Assembly (NCBI RefSeq): GCF_003049645.1
Contig: NZ_PYWK01000001.1
Span: 1,395,487 to 1,459,486 of the forward strand
Direction: 5' to 3'
DNA length: 64,000 nt
Origin: Metasolibacillus fluoroglycofenilyticus
Lineage (GTDB): Bacteria; Bacillota; Bacilli; Bacillales_A; Planococcaceae
The notes beneath the pieces were generated by a model. It saw nothing but the letters and a program-made list of their open reading frames with translations. It was not told where the DNA came from and did no database searches. This document shows, one piece after another, positions 8,715 through 16,046 of the stretch. Each line of letters starts with the position of its first letter. Positions within the stretch are counted from its first letter, which is position 1. Made by a program: the position numbers and the translations under genes.

Positions 8715-10643
8715 ATGGTAGTACAAGAGAAAGAATTGGAATCAAGGATTATGGATTCTTTAAAGTTTAAAAAAGTGTTTAATGAATATTATGCGTTTTT
8801 TAAACATACGAAATCAGTAAATATAGTTTCATTATTACCTACAAATATAGTTTTGGACGATTCACAAACAACTTCAGATAAAAATATTTTAGAGTTTTTC
8901 ATACGAATTTCATTAGAAATTAATTCTACCTATACTATTGATGAATTAAAGCAAAAAGGGCAATTTTTCACAAGCAATATAGATGTTGTAAAGCTAATAA
9001 TCAATAATATAATTGATTTTAAATCTGATTCGATTATTGATAAGAAAATTCTTGAACCTTCGTGTGGTACAGGAATTTTTATACTGATGATTATTCAAAG
9101 CCTATTTGATAACGGCTACTCGAAAAACGAAATTATAAAATTTGTGAATAACAATATTATTGGTTTCGATATTTCAAATGAAATGGTTTTTTTCACAAAG
9201 CTTAATATTTATTGTTTGATGTCATATTTATTTGAAGATTCGAAGCTAATAAATGAATTAAATCCAAAAGTTTTTGTAACTGATACAACTTTTAAGCCTG
9301 AAAATAAAATTGAACAGATGGAGATGTTTAATAGTAATTTATATTTTGTAGAAACAGAAGAGGCTAAAAATATTAAAATTAACTGTCTTGCTGATGATGC
9401 TTATAAATTTGATTATGTTTTAGGAAATCCACCGTATATTACATTATATGGTAGGAGAAGTGTGAAAAAATCAGAAGAAAAAAGAAATTATTATATTGAT
9501 AATTATAAATTTGTCCCATCTCATGTGAAGAATGGTAAGTTTAATATGACGATGTTTTTCTTTGAACAATCAATAGACTGGTTAAAGGAAAATGGCTCTA
9601 TATCATTTATTGTTGATGTCAGTTTATTTGAAACAGCGTATAAATATTTGAGAAAATACATTATAGAAAAGACTAAAATAAAATATTTAATAATTGATTT
9701 ATCGACATTTGATGGCGTAGGAAGCGGACAAGTGATAATATCTTTACAAAAAAATAGCAATTTAGCTGAAAACCTAGAAAATAAAGTTACTGTTTTAAAT
9801 TATGAAACAGGCGAAAAACAAATAATACTTCAGAAAAATTGGTATGAAGAGGAAGAGAATAAATTTTCAATTATTGATCATCGGGCTAGTGAAATTTTAA
9901 AGAAGATTGAGGAGAAGTCCGTGCCACTCCTCTCTATTTTCCCCGGTAAATCATTGAGAACGTGTACAATGTTATTGGATATGGAGGATAGATTTACCTA
10001 TAAGGAAAAAATTGAAACACCTCATGAAATTATGCCTTATTATGTAGGTTCAAAGAGCTTAAAAGGGCCCTTTAGCGAACTTAGCTTTGATAAATATTTC
10101 GTGTATAACAAACCGTTACAAGACAGAATCAATGATGAATTAAAAGAACAGCTTGAGAAACAAGGAATTAAAAATAAGAAAAGAATTGGGTTGGGCCAGT
10201 TAGAAGTATATAAATCACCTAAAATTTTTATTAGGCAATCTGCAAAGCAATTAATTGCAACATTATCCTTTGAAACAGCAGCTGCAAATAATAGTCTATA
10301 CTGCTTATCTGAGATGAAGGATGATGAAATCTCAGTAAATAAATTAAAAGTTACTTGCGCTCAACTCAATTCCACTATACTTACTTTTTACTCTTTATGT
10401 AAAAGAATTATTCGAATTTCAAAAGGGAAACAACCGCAAATTAAGGTTGGTGATTTGAAACAAATTCGACTAACCTTTGACGAAAACATTGTGAATCAAC
10501 TTTTAGAAATTACCGATGAAATCATTTCAAATACGATTGAAACATCACTTGGTATAGAGCAAATTAACAATGTACTTTTTGATTACTACGGAATAAATGA
10601 GGCTGAGAAAAAGTTTATCTTTGAGCATATTGAAATGTACTAA
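8715..10643 (+). CDS. Type II N6-adenine DNA methyltransferase (with target-recognition domain)
   Basis: 642 residues. The SAM-binding motif I is EPSCGTGIF (about 114-122) and the catalytic motif IV is NPPY at residues 238-241, the order of gamma-class N6-adenine methyltransferases of the TaqI/Eco57I type. The C-terminal third (about 400-640) fits a target-recognition domain. It modifies the host's own sites so that the neighbouring nuclease does not cut them. The gene is strongly AT-rich and meets the endonuclease gene tail to tail with one base between stop codons. AAGGGG lies 10 bases before the ATG. Recognition sequence unknown. Confidence 0.9.
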   Translation: MVVQEKELESRIMDSLKFKKVFNEYYAFFKHTKSVNIVSLLPTNIVLDDSQTTSDKNILEFFIRISLEINSTYTIDELKQKGQFFTSNIDVVKLIINNIIDFKSDSIIDKKILEPSCGTGIFILMIIQSLFDNGYSKNEIIKFVNNNIIGFDISNEMVFFTKLNIYCLMSYLFEDSKLINELNPKVFVTDTTFKPENKIEQMEMFNSNLYFVETEEAKNIKINCLADDAYKFDYVLGNPPYITLYGRRSVKKSEEKRNYYIDNYKFVPSHVKNGKFNMTMFFFEQSIDWLKENGSISFIVDVSLFETAYKYLRKYIIEKTKIKYLIIDLSTFDGVGSGQVIISLQKNSNLAENLENKVTVLNYETGEKQIILQKNWYEEEENKFSIIDHRASEILKKIEEKSVPLLSIFPGKSLRTCTMLLDMEDRFTYKEKIETPHEIMPYYVGSKSLKGPFSELSFDKYFVYNKPLQDRINDELKEQLEKQGIKNKKRIGLGQLEVYKSPKIFIRQSAKQLIATLSFETAAANNSLYCLSEMKDDEISVNKLKVTCAQLNSTILTFYSLCKRIIRISKGKQPQIKVGDLKQIRLTFDENIVNQLLEITDEIISNTIETSLGIEQINNVLFDYYGINEAEKKFIFEHIEMY

Positions 10644-10644
10644 A

Positions 10645-11331
10645 CTACTGTTTTTCCGAGTCCCTATTCGAATTGATAAGTTGGATATAAATATCATCTA
10701 GCTTATCAATTTTTTGATTTAAGGCAATGATATTTCTATTATAACTTTCCCTATGCTTTTGAATTAATAATTCAATAAATTGTTCTCTCGTTCTATATTC
10801 CGGTTCAGCAGACATATTCACTTGCAGCTGTGGTTTAGGGTTTAATCGAAAAGTATGGTTGACATCTTTCAATGGATAAACCTTTGTATATTTCCCGGAG
10901 TGTTCGACGAACTTTAATCCTTCACCATCTTCCTCATAGTAGGCTAGTACAAATATTAAATAGAAATGCCCTTCCTTAATAAATTTAATTACTTTATTCG
11001 GCGTTCCAATATCAGGATTACTATCTAATGAAGATGTTTTAAAAGCTTTAAAGTCTATCCAAATTAGCTCTTTTCTTCCCATATAATCAAAATAACATTT
11101 GGCGTCATATGGATTTTTAGTTGCTCCTCTAGGTGCTTGTTCGGCATCAGTTAAATACGGATGATTATTGTTATTAATAGAAATCACAAAGTGTTCCTCT
11201 AAATAATCGCTTATTTCAGCACCAGCCCTTGCTTTTGCACGGATATTTAAGTGTAGGTTAGATTGTATAATTTTTTCAACTTCTTGCTCTATGCTTTTAC
11301 ATAATTGTTTTTCATATGCTTTAAAATCCAC
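10645..11331 (-). CDS. Type II restriction endonuclease (predicted)
   Basis: 228 residues from a GTG at 11331, chosen because AAGGGGG (11341-11347 on the other strand) precedes it and the upstream regulator ends at 11336; the more distal ATG at 11373 lies inside the regulator and has no ribosome-binding site. A PD-(D/E)XK-type core is visible: Asp76, then Asp93 and Lys95 in IWIDFKAFK. No family name is recognised, which is common for type II nucleases. It is inferred from its place between a methyltransferase and a C protein. AT-rich like the rest of the cassette. Confidence 0.75.
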   Translation of the reverse strand: MDFKAYEKQLCKSIEQEVEKIIQSNLHLNIRAKARAGAEISDYLEEHFVISINNNNHPYLTDAEQAPRGATKNPYDAKCYFDYMGRKELIWIDFKAFKTSSLDSNPDIGTPNKVIKFIKEGHFYLIFVLAYYEEDGEGLKFVEHSGKYTKVYPLKDVNHTFRLNPKPQLQVNMSAEPEYRTREQFIELLIQKHRESYNRNIIALNQKIDKLDDIYIQLINSNRDSEKQ

Positions 11332-11335
11332 TATT

Positions 11336-11560
11336 TTATTCCCCCTTAAAAAAATTAGTATTGAAGAATTCATAAATATTCATATCAAAACCATTGGCGA
11401 TTTTTTCTAAAGTTTCTATTGTCACATTTCTTCTTCCATTCTCCACACTATTTATATATGTTCTATCTAGACCCGTTTTATATGCTAAGCCTTCTTGACT
11501 AATTTCATTTTGCTTTCTTAATTCCTTGATTCTCAGCCCAATTTTATCTTTAATATTCAT
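11336..11560 (-). CDS. Restriction-modification controller (C) protein, XRE-type helix-turn-helix
   Basis: 74 residues, the typical size of C proteins. The helix-turn-helix covers about 17-60 (SQEGLAYKTGLDRTYINSVE). C proteins bind C-boxes to delay and then limit endonuclease expression after the cassette enters a new cell. Here the gene precedes the nuclease gene with 4 bases between stop and start, and two perfect C-boxes lie 51-76 bases upstream of its ATG. The regulator should thus drive its own operon. Confidence 0.9.
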   Translation of the reverse strand: MNIKDKIGLRIKELRKQNEISQEGLAYKTGLDRTYINSVENGRRNVTIETLEKIANGFDMNIYEFFNTNFFKGE

Positions 11561-11610
11561 TTAACCCATCCTTTATGCAAATCTTACCAAGCAAATTTTA
11601 GTTAAATGTC

Positions 11611-11636
11611 GACTTTGAGTCAACAGACTTTGAGTC
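11611..11636 (-). promoter_or_regulatory. Tandem C-boxes (operator of the C-protein/endonuclease operon)
   Basis: GACTTTGAGTC occurs twice, at 11611-11621 and 11626-11636, separated by AACA. Each is a perfect GACT-N3-AGTC palindrome, the known C-protein recognition motif, and the tandem arrangement matches the usual activator/repressor site pair. It lies directly upstream of the C gene on the minus strand. Confidence 0.9.
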
Positions 11637-11803
11637 ACACTTCTGAAATTTGTGAAATAAAAAGACTGAGATTTTCTGTACTTCTAACAGATTAAACATT
11701 TAGACATGACATACCGATATGGTAAGGTCATCATGTGAAATCATCGGCTTATGTAACAAATAAACCTCTAAGTCGTCTACTTCTATAAAAGGAGGGAGCA
11801 GCG

Positions 11804-12358
11804 GTGAAATTGCTTTCAATTATAGGGTTAACAATGCTACTCACAGCTTGTGGAGCCACACAGTCACAACAGGAGGAGCCACCCATGTTAATCTTCAATC
11901 AAGCAACAGCGCAAGTAGAGGAGGAGCCGTTTATATTAAAGCTCATCTCAGATAAGGAGCAATATAAAGTAGGAGAAAAGTTGGTCATTCGGGCGGAGCT
12001 TATTTATGAAGGGGAGGAGTCAGCTATCAATATAGCACATGGTGGCTCGTGGTTATTTTTAGAGACGACAAATTTAACGGAAGATTATCATTTTGGTGCT
12101 GCCATGAATGAACCGCTTATTTATACAAAATTAACGAAGGGACAACCTTTAGTAGAGGATTACGGCTTTTCTGGAGGTGCCTATATAGAAGGGCAGGGCG
12201 GTAAGCCGTATAGTGAGGAGCTATTTCAACAAATGGCAAAGATGAACTTTCCACCAGGACAGTATGAAATTAAAGCAATTACCCATTTTGGGATAGATGA
12301 AATAATAGGGGATATATATAAACTAGAAGCAAAAATAATTTTTGAAGTGATTGAGTGA
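11804..12358 (+). CDS. Predicted lipoprotein of unknown function
   Basis: 184 residues. The N-terminus has a hydrophobic signal and lipobox LTAC ending at Cys16, so it should be lipid-anchored on the outer membrane face. The body looks beta-rich with SDKEQYKVGEKLVIRAELIYEG, resembling small immunoglobulin-like extracellular domains, but no family is recognised. The start is a GTG behind GGAGGGAG; the ATG alternatives lie after the signal peptide. It is alone between the C-box region and a terminator. Confidence 0.7.
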   Translation: MKLLSIIGLTMLLTACGATQSQQEEPPMLIFNQATAQVEEEPFILKLISDKEQYKVGEKLVIRAELIYEGEESAINIAHGGSWLFLETTNLTEDYHFGAAMNEPLIYTKLTKGQPLVEDYGFSGGAYIEGQGGKPYSEELFQQMAKMNFPPGQYEIKAITHFGIDEIIGDIYKLEAKIIFEVIE

Positions 12359-12497
12359 AGAAAGCTGCTCCATTTTGCGAATGCAAATTTAATTTTCATT
12401 TGTTTATTTTAGTTCAAAAGACAATCCGCTTATTTATCCCATTTTCAAAGAAGCCCCTCTCTGTCTTTAAGGGCAAACACTTTGGAGTTGCATCATC

Positions 12498-12535
12498 AAA
12501 AGCGTCCGCTAAGCAGTGCTTGACGGACGCTTTTT
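12498..12535. terminator. Bidirectional terminator between lipoprotein and cbaA genes
   Basis: AAAGCGTCCG pairs with CGGACGCTTT with the inner core AAGCAGTGCTTGA and a T tract. It is a copy of the recurrent palindrome family and sits between convergent genes. Confidence 0.8.
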
Positions 12536-12540
12536 CTACA

Positions 12541-14208
12541 TTACCAAAGATTGTTGAAGCCTTTTGAGCCAGGTGGCGCGTTTTGAATAATATCAATGAT
12601 TGGAACTGTATAAGCGAAAAGAATTATCGCTAATAAAATAACGCCCCATACTTTAAAGTTTTCAAGTATAGCAGGTGTTTTTTCTGCGCTAGGTGCTAAT
12701 TCTGCAAGAGGGAAATCTTGCTCGCCCTTTGGTGCAAAAAAGGCTAACTGAATAACTAGATACGTAATCAGGATGATGGCGATGAAGAGAATCGTGCCAC
12801 CAACAGCCTGGGCAATTTGGTATGGAATCCATTCCATTGCTTGTGTTGCACCACCATACTCAGAGTATTCTGAGCGGCGAGGTGCACCACCAAGTAAGCC
12901 AACAATATGCATTGCGCTCGACATGATGAACATACCTGTAGCCCATAAAATACCGACAATTACACCTAAGAAGTTTAGCTTTTTTGTTAGTACACGTCCT
13001 GTTAAGTGTGGAATTAGCCAGAAGGCAACCCCGAAAAATGTTAAGGCAACAGTTGTTGCTGCTGTTAAATGGAAGTGACCAGTAATCCAAATTGTATTAT
13101 GAACAAGCTGGTTCATTTGGTGTGATGCATTGACAATACCGCCTGCACCACCAGGAATGAAAGCAACCATTCCGATGAAAGGTAGTAAAAATCGACTATC
13201 CTTCCATGGCAAAGCTTTAAACCAGCCTAAAAGCCCTTTACTACCTAGCTCACGCCCGCGCAACTCGAACGTCGCAAACATGGCGAATGCTGTTAATAAT
13301 GATGGCACGGTTACGAAGAATGTTAAAACAACTTGAATGAACTTCCATAGTCCATCGATACCCGGCTCTGTTAATTGGTGGTGAATACCAATTGGCACAG
13401 AGAAGATGAGAAATAGTAAAAATGCTAAGCGAGCTAATGCGTCAGAGAAAATTTTTGCACCGATAATTTTCGGTACAATTGTGTACCATGCCATATAAGC
13501 AGGTAGTAACCAGAAATACGTAAGCGCATGCCCGAAATACCAGAAAAATGTACGGCTTAAAAGCACATCTACGCGCTCAACCAAACCTAATGACCATGGT
13601 AAAAGCATGAATAATACTTCAATAGCAACGCCTAATGTTGCGACAATCCAAAGAAAGTTATTTACCGTCACCATAAATGCTAAGAGGGGAGAAGTTTCAC
13701 CCTTATTCTCTTTGCGCCAAGCGAAAAAGCGCATAATTTGAGGTGCGATTAATGTCCAAGAACCTACTACTACGAATGTTAAGCCTAAATAGAAAATCCA
13801 GTGCGCTTTTAATGGTGCATAGAAAGTAAATAATACAGTGGCTTTGTTTAAAAGTACCATGACAGAAGCTGCTACAGTACCAGCAGTCATAAGCCAGAAG
13901 CCTAACCAACCAATTTTGCGTTGTCCGTCCGTAAGAGGTCCTACTGTGCGGCTAATTGCAGCGACTTGGAAGCCTAAAATAAAGAATGTTGTTAAAATAA
14001 GACCGAGTAATACACCGTGAACTGTTAAAACCTGATAATAACCAATGCCCCAAGGTAACTTAAATTGACCTGAACGAACTAATACTTGTAATAAACCAGC
14101 TAAACCGCCGACAAGCAATGCGATAAATGCAACATAAAAGTTTGCCATGGCTAACTTTGCATCGCGCGGGTCAACCTTCATAATTTTATTCACCATCGTT
14201 TGTTGCAT
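12541..14208 (-). CDS. cbaA: ba3-type cytochrome c oxidase subunit I
   Basis: 555 residues with about 13 membrane helices. It is the haem-copper catalytic subunit that reduces oxygen to water. The heme/CuB histidines are visible: VHG in helix II, GHALTYFWLLPAYMAWY, HHQ, and HNTIWITGHFHL. The pattern (short, no N-terminal DxxG extension) fits the B-family b(a/o)3 oxidases rather than aa3. The start ATG overlaps the end of subunit II by 23 bases. It ends the three-gene operon. Confidence 0.9.
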   Translation of the reverse strand: MQQTMVNKIMKVDPRDAKLAMANFYVAFIALLVGGLAGLLQVLVRSGQFKLPWGIGYYQVLTVHGVLLGLILTTFFILGFQVAAISRTVGPLTDGQRKIGWLGFWLMTAGTVAASVMVLLNKATVLFTFYAPLKAHWIFYLGLTFVVVGSWTLIAPQIMRFFAWRKENKGETSPLLAFMVTVNNFLWIVATLGVAIEVLFMLLPWSLGLVERVDVLLSRTFFWYFGHALTYFWLLPAYMAWYTIVPKIIGAKIFSDALARLAFLLFLIFSVPIGIHHQLTEPGIDGLWKFIQVVLTFFVTVPSLLTAFAMFATFELRGRELGSKGLLGWFKALPWKDSRFLLPFIGMVAFIPGGAGGIVNASHQMNQLVHNTIWITGHFHLTAATTVALTFFGVAFWLIPHLTGRVLTKKLNFLGVIVGILWATGMFIMSSAMHIVGLLGGAPRRSEYSEYGGATQAMEWIPYQIAQAVGGTILFIAIILITYLVIQLAFFAPKGEQDFPLAELAPSAEKTPAILENFKVWGVILLAIILFAYTVPIIDIIQNAPPGSKGFNNLW

Positions 14209-14686
14209 TTGGGTCCACCACCTTTAATGTAGAATACATGAATGCATGCCCTGTACCGCAGTATTCATTACATACGATTAAGTATTCACCTGTTTTATTA
14301 ACGACTGTTGTATATTCAGATATATAACCAGGTTCAAGCATCATATTAATATTTGTTCCTGCTGCTTGGAATCCATGAATAACATCCTTTGTCGTTGCGA
14401 TAAATTTCACTTTTGCATTTACCGGTAATTCAATGACGCCGGGATTATAATTGAATGCTGAAGCAATTAGTACGACTTCATAATCCCAATCCTTGCCCTC
14501 AACTTTATGGACACCGGGATTGTCAAATGGCTTGAAATCTTCGACTCTCTCATAATCGATAGTTTTTTTAGAGTCATTTGGATGTGAGCCACTGTGGAAA
14601 GCACCGATACCTAAAATAATTAAGAAAGCTACTAGCGTACCAGCACCAAACACCATCCACCATTTTTCATACTTATGTAGATGCAT
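14186..14686 (-). CDS. cbaB: ba3-type cytochrome c oxidase subunit II
   Basis: 166 residues from ATG 14686; AAAGGAG sits 9 bases upstream, and the in-frame TTG nine bases earlier is too close to it. One N-terminal membrane helix (about 10-30) anchors an outward-facing CuA domain. The CuA ligands are all present: a His in VIHGFQ, then CNEYCGTGHAFM. It takes electrons from cytochrome c and passes them to CbaA. This short, one-helix form is typical of ba3 oxidases. Confidence 0.9.
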   Translation of the reverse strand: MHLHKYEKWWMVFGAGTLVAFLIILGIGAFHSGSHPNDSKKTIDYERVEDFKPFDNPGVHKVEGKDWDYEVVLIASAFNYNPGVIELPVNAKVKFIATTKDVIHGFQAAGTNINMMLEPGYISEYTTVVNKTGEYLIVCNEYCGTGHAFMYSTLKVVDPNATNDGE

Positions 14687-14716
14687 TGTTTTCAACTCCT
14701 TTAACGTTTAATGTCT

Positions 14717-14839
14717 TTAAAAACGATCCATAAATAGGCTGAAGCAATAGGCCCATATTAAAATAATGATTCCGCCAAGGGTTAAGGTCATAACAAGCGT
14801 TCCTTTTAAGTTTTCTTCCGCCTTCTTCTTTTTCGCCAT
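14717..14839 (-). CDS. Cytochrome c oxidase subunit IIa (tiny single-helix subunit)
   Basis: 40 residues from the second of two adjacent ATGs (14839; the first, at 14842, is only 3 bases from GGAGGG). Short Lys-rich N-terminus (AKKKKAEEN), then one membrane helix (GTLVMTLTLGGIIILIWAYC) and a short tail ending MDRF. This is the form of subunit IIa in ba3 oxidases, which supplies the helix missing from the one-helix subunit II. It lies just upstream of subunit II in the same orientation, beginning the operon. Too short for standard length cut-offs and easily missed. Confidence 0.85.
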   Translation of the reverse strand: MAKKKKAEENLKGTLVMTLTLGGIIILIWAYCFSLFMDRF

Positions 14840-14883
14840 CATTGTCCCTCCTATTATTAGATGTATATTTCGTACTTGTTTTA

Positions 14884-14926
14884 ATCATATAGAAAACACA
14901 TACATGACGATGTGATAAAAATCACA
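14884..14926 (-). promoter_or_regulatory. FNR/CRP-type site and -10 of the ba3 oxidase operon
   Basis: TGTGATAAAAATCACA at 14911-14926 is a perfect palindrome of the TGTGA-N6-TCACA type used by B. subtilis Fnr and by CRP-family activators. On the minus strand, TATGAT (14889-14884) is the -10. Taking +1 at 14877 puts the palindrome centre (14918.5) at -41.5, the classic class II activator position, and no good -35 is present. This predicts oxygen- or redox-controlled activation of the oxidase operon. Confidence 0.75.
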
Positions 14927-15007
14927 GTTGCTACGAAATTTTGTGAAAAAAATGTGAAGTATGGAAAGAGTAATATTTTCATAAAATGAAGGACGAGTTT
15001 TCCTCAT

Positions 15008-15044
15008 AAAAACAGCTAGTAGGCATATGCCTACTAGCTGTTTT
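15008..15044 (-). terminator. Terminator of cheX
   Basis: A perfect 32-base palindrome, AACAGCTAGTAGGCAT and its complement, is followed on the minus strand by TTTTTAT. It lies 9 bases after the cheX stop codon. Confidence 0.85.
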
Positions 15045-15052
15045 CGCAGTAA

Positions 15053-15511
15053 TTATTCCTCATCATCAATTGTTAGTAAAATTGTAATGTCACCAATACC
15101 GCCGAGCGTTGCAGGGAGACGGAAAGCATGTTGGAAACCGTAAAGTTTTGTATGACCAACCATTACTGTAGGAGGTGTGATATCTAGCTCTAAATTTTCA
15201 GTGCCTACATGTGTACAAAGATTGCCAGCAATCATATTGCCAAGCTCGCCTGTAAATGATTCTAGCATTGCCCCCTCTAGTGGCATACCAAACATAGCAG
15301 CTCCGATTGACCCAAATGCCTCTGGTGTACTATCAATAATAATACGACCCTTTAAATCGCCAATTAAACCAATGAGTACGCCCATTTCTTGCTGTATGTA
15401 TGGCTCGGTAGTAAGAGAAGGGGATTTAACATCTATGTCCATTGGTAAAATAGTTTTTAATGAGTGTATTGTCCCATTTAAAATCGTTTGTACATGCTTC
15501 GAAGTGCTCAT
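15053..15511 (-). CDS. cheX: CheX/CheC-like chemotaxis phosphatase
   Basis: 152 residues from ATG 15511; AAAGGAT lies upstream, and the in-frame ATG at 15523 abuts that site. The conserved phosphatase helix motif E-S-F-T-G-E-L-G-N-M-I-A-G-N is near residues 80-93, as in CheX, which removes phosphate from CheY. The length fits CheX exactly. No other chemotaxis genes are nearby, so it is an orphan locus. Divergent from the Fur-controlled small transcript. Confidence 0.82.
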   Translation of the reverse strand: MSTSKHVQTILNGTIHSLKTILPMDIDVKSPSLTTEPYIQQEMGVLIGLIGDLKGRIIIDSTPEAFGSIGAAMFGMPLEGAMLESFTGELGNMIAGNLCTHVGTENLELDITPPTVMVGHTKLYGFQHAFRLPATLGGIGDITILLTIDDEE

Positions 15512-15586
15512 AATATACCACATCCTTTTAGCTAATTTATTCAATAGTATCATGAAAGCATCTAAAAATATAGAATACAATGTGGA

Positions 15587-15636
15587 TTGACGACAAAGAA
15601 AAAATATTAGTATAATAGATATGAAAATGATTCTCA
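15587..15636 (+). promoter_or_regulatory. Promoter with Fur box
   Basis: TTGACG (15587-15592) and TATAAT (15611-15616) are 18 bases apart. TGAAAATGATTCTCA at 15622-15636 is a 7-1-7 palindrome that matches the Fur consensus TGATAATNATTATCA at all but two mirrored positions and covers the predicted start of transcription. Iron-bound Fur would block the promoter. Confidence 0.8.
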
Positions 15637-15662
15637 GTATCAAATTAAGTGAGGTGTCCCGT

Positions 15663-15749
15663 ATGATTTTTGCGATGACTGGCATCGTAGTTGTTGTATA
15701 TGCAGCAATAGGCTCATACGTGTTAAAAAATACAATTAAATCGAGTTGA
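15663..15749 (+). CDS. Tiny Fur-regulated single-helix membrane peptide
   Basis: 28 residues beginning MIFAMTGIVVVVYAAIG and ending in a short basic tail (VLKNTIKSS). Most of it is one membrane helix. The ATG follows GTGAGGTG. The transcript should start near 15623 and end at the hairpin 15758-15792, giving about 170 bases with little room for anything else. I recognise no family. Its promoter is overlapped by a Fur box, so it should be made under iron starvation. Alternatively the RNA itself is the product, as with B. subtilis FsrA. Confidence 0.5.
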   Translation: MIFAMTGIVVVVYAAIGSYVLKNTIKSS

Positions 15750-15757
15750 CGAAAGGG

Positions 15758-15792
15758 GGCTGTCCGAAAAGTTTATATCTTTTCGGGCAGCC
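15758..15792 (+). terminator. Terminator of the Fur-regulated transcript
   Basis: GGCTGTCCGAAAAG pairs with CTTTTCGGGCAGCC across a 7-base loop. It is strong, though followed only by a mixed TTCTGCTTCT tail. Confidence 0.6.
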
Positions 15793-15838
15793 TTCTGCTT
15801 CTCCATTAAATATTTGCTAAATTCTTTGAAAAAGCATT

Positions 15839-15898
15839 AACGAGAGCGTCTAAATAGCAGACAGTGTACTGTTTTTTAGACATCACCCTCGTTTTTTT
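15839..15898. terminator. Terminator-like inverted repeat upstream of dynA
   Basis: AACGAG..GTCTAAA pairs with TTTAGAC..CTCGTT and is followed by TTTTTT. It belongs to the recurrent palindrome family and isolates dynA from upstream transcripts. Confidence 0.6.
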
Positions 15899-15938
15899 CA
15901 ATTATATAGCGAAATTTTCGAACAAAGCGTGGTACTAT

Positions 15939-15975
15939 ATAAAGTGAAACTTCAATCGGTGCTCACACTGTTTGC
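15939..15975 (+). repeat. Fragment of repeat element B (decayed)
   Basis: ATAAAGTGAAACTTCAATC begins at 15939, the same left end as the copies at 19652 and 55862, but the hairpin that should follow is lost after about 25 bases. It lies upstream of dynA while another left-end copy lies right after dynA, in the same orientation. Confidence 0.55.
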
Positions 15976-16046
15976 AAGTAGCGTTTATGGGCGTTCATCG
16001 CGCTCAAAATGCAGAAACAATAAGAATAAAGGGGTATTACAGTATA

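Noticed and set aside
12355..12567. 70-codon frame after the lipoprotein gene
   Set aside because: It runs through the terminator palindrome and has no ribosome-binding site.
14673..14888. 71-codon minus-strand frame over the subunit IIa gene
   Set aside because: It is out of frame with the real subunit IIa gene, which has the ribosome-binding site and the membrane helix.
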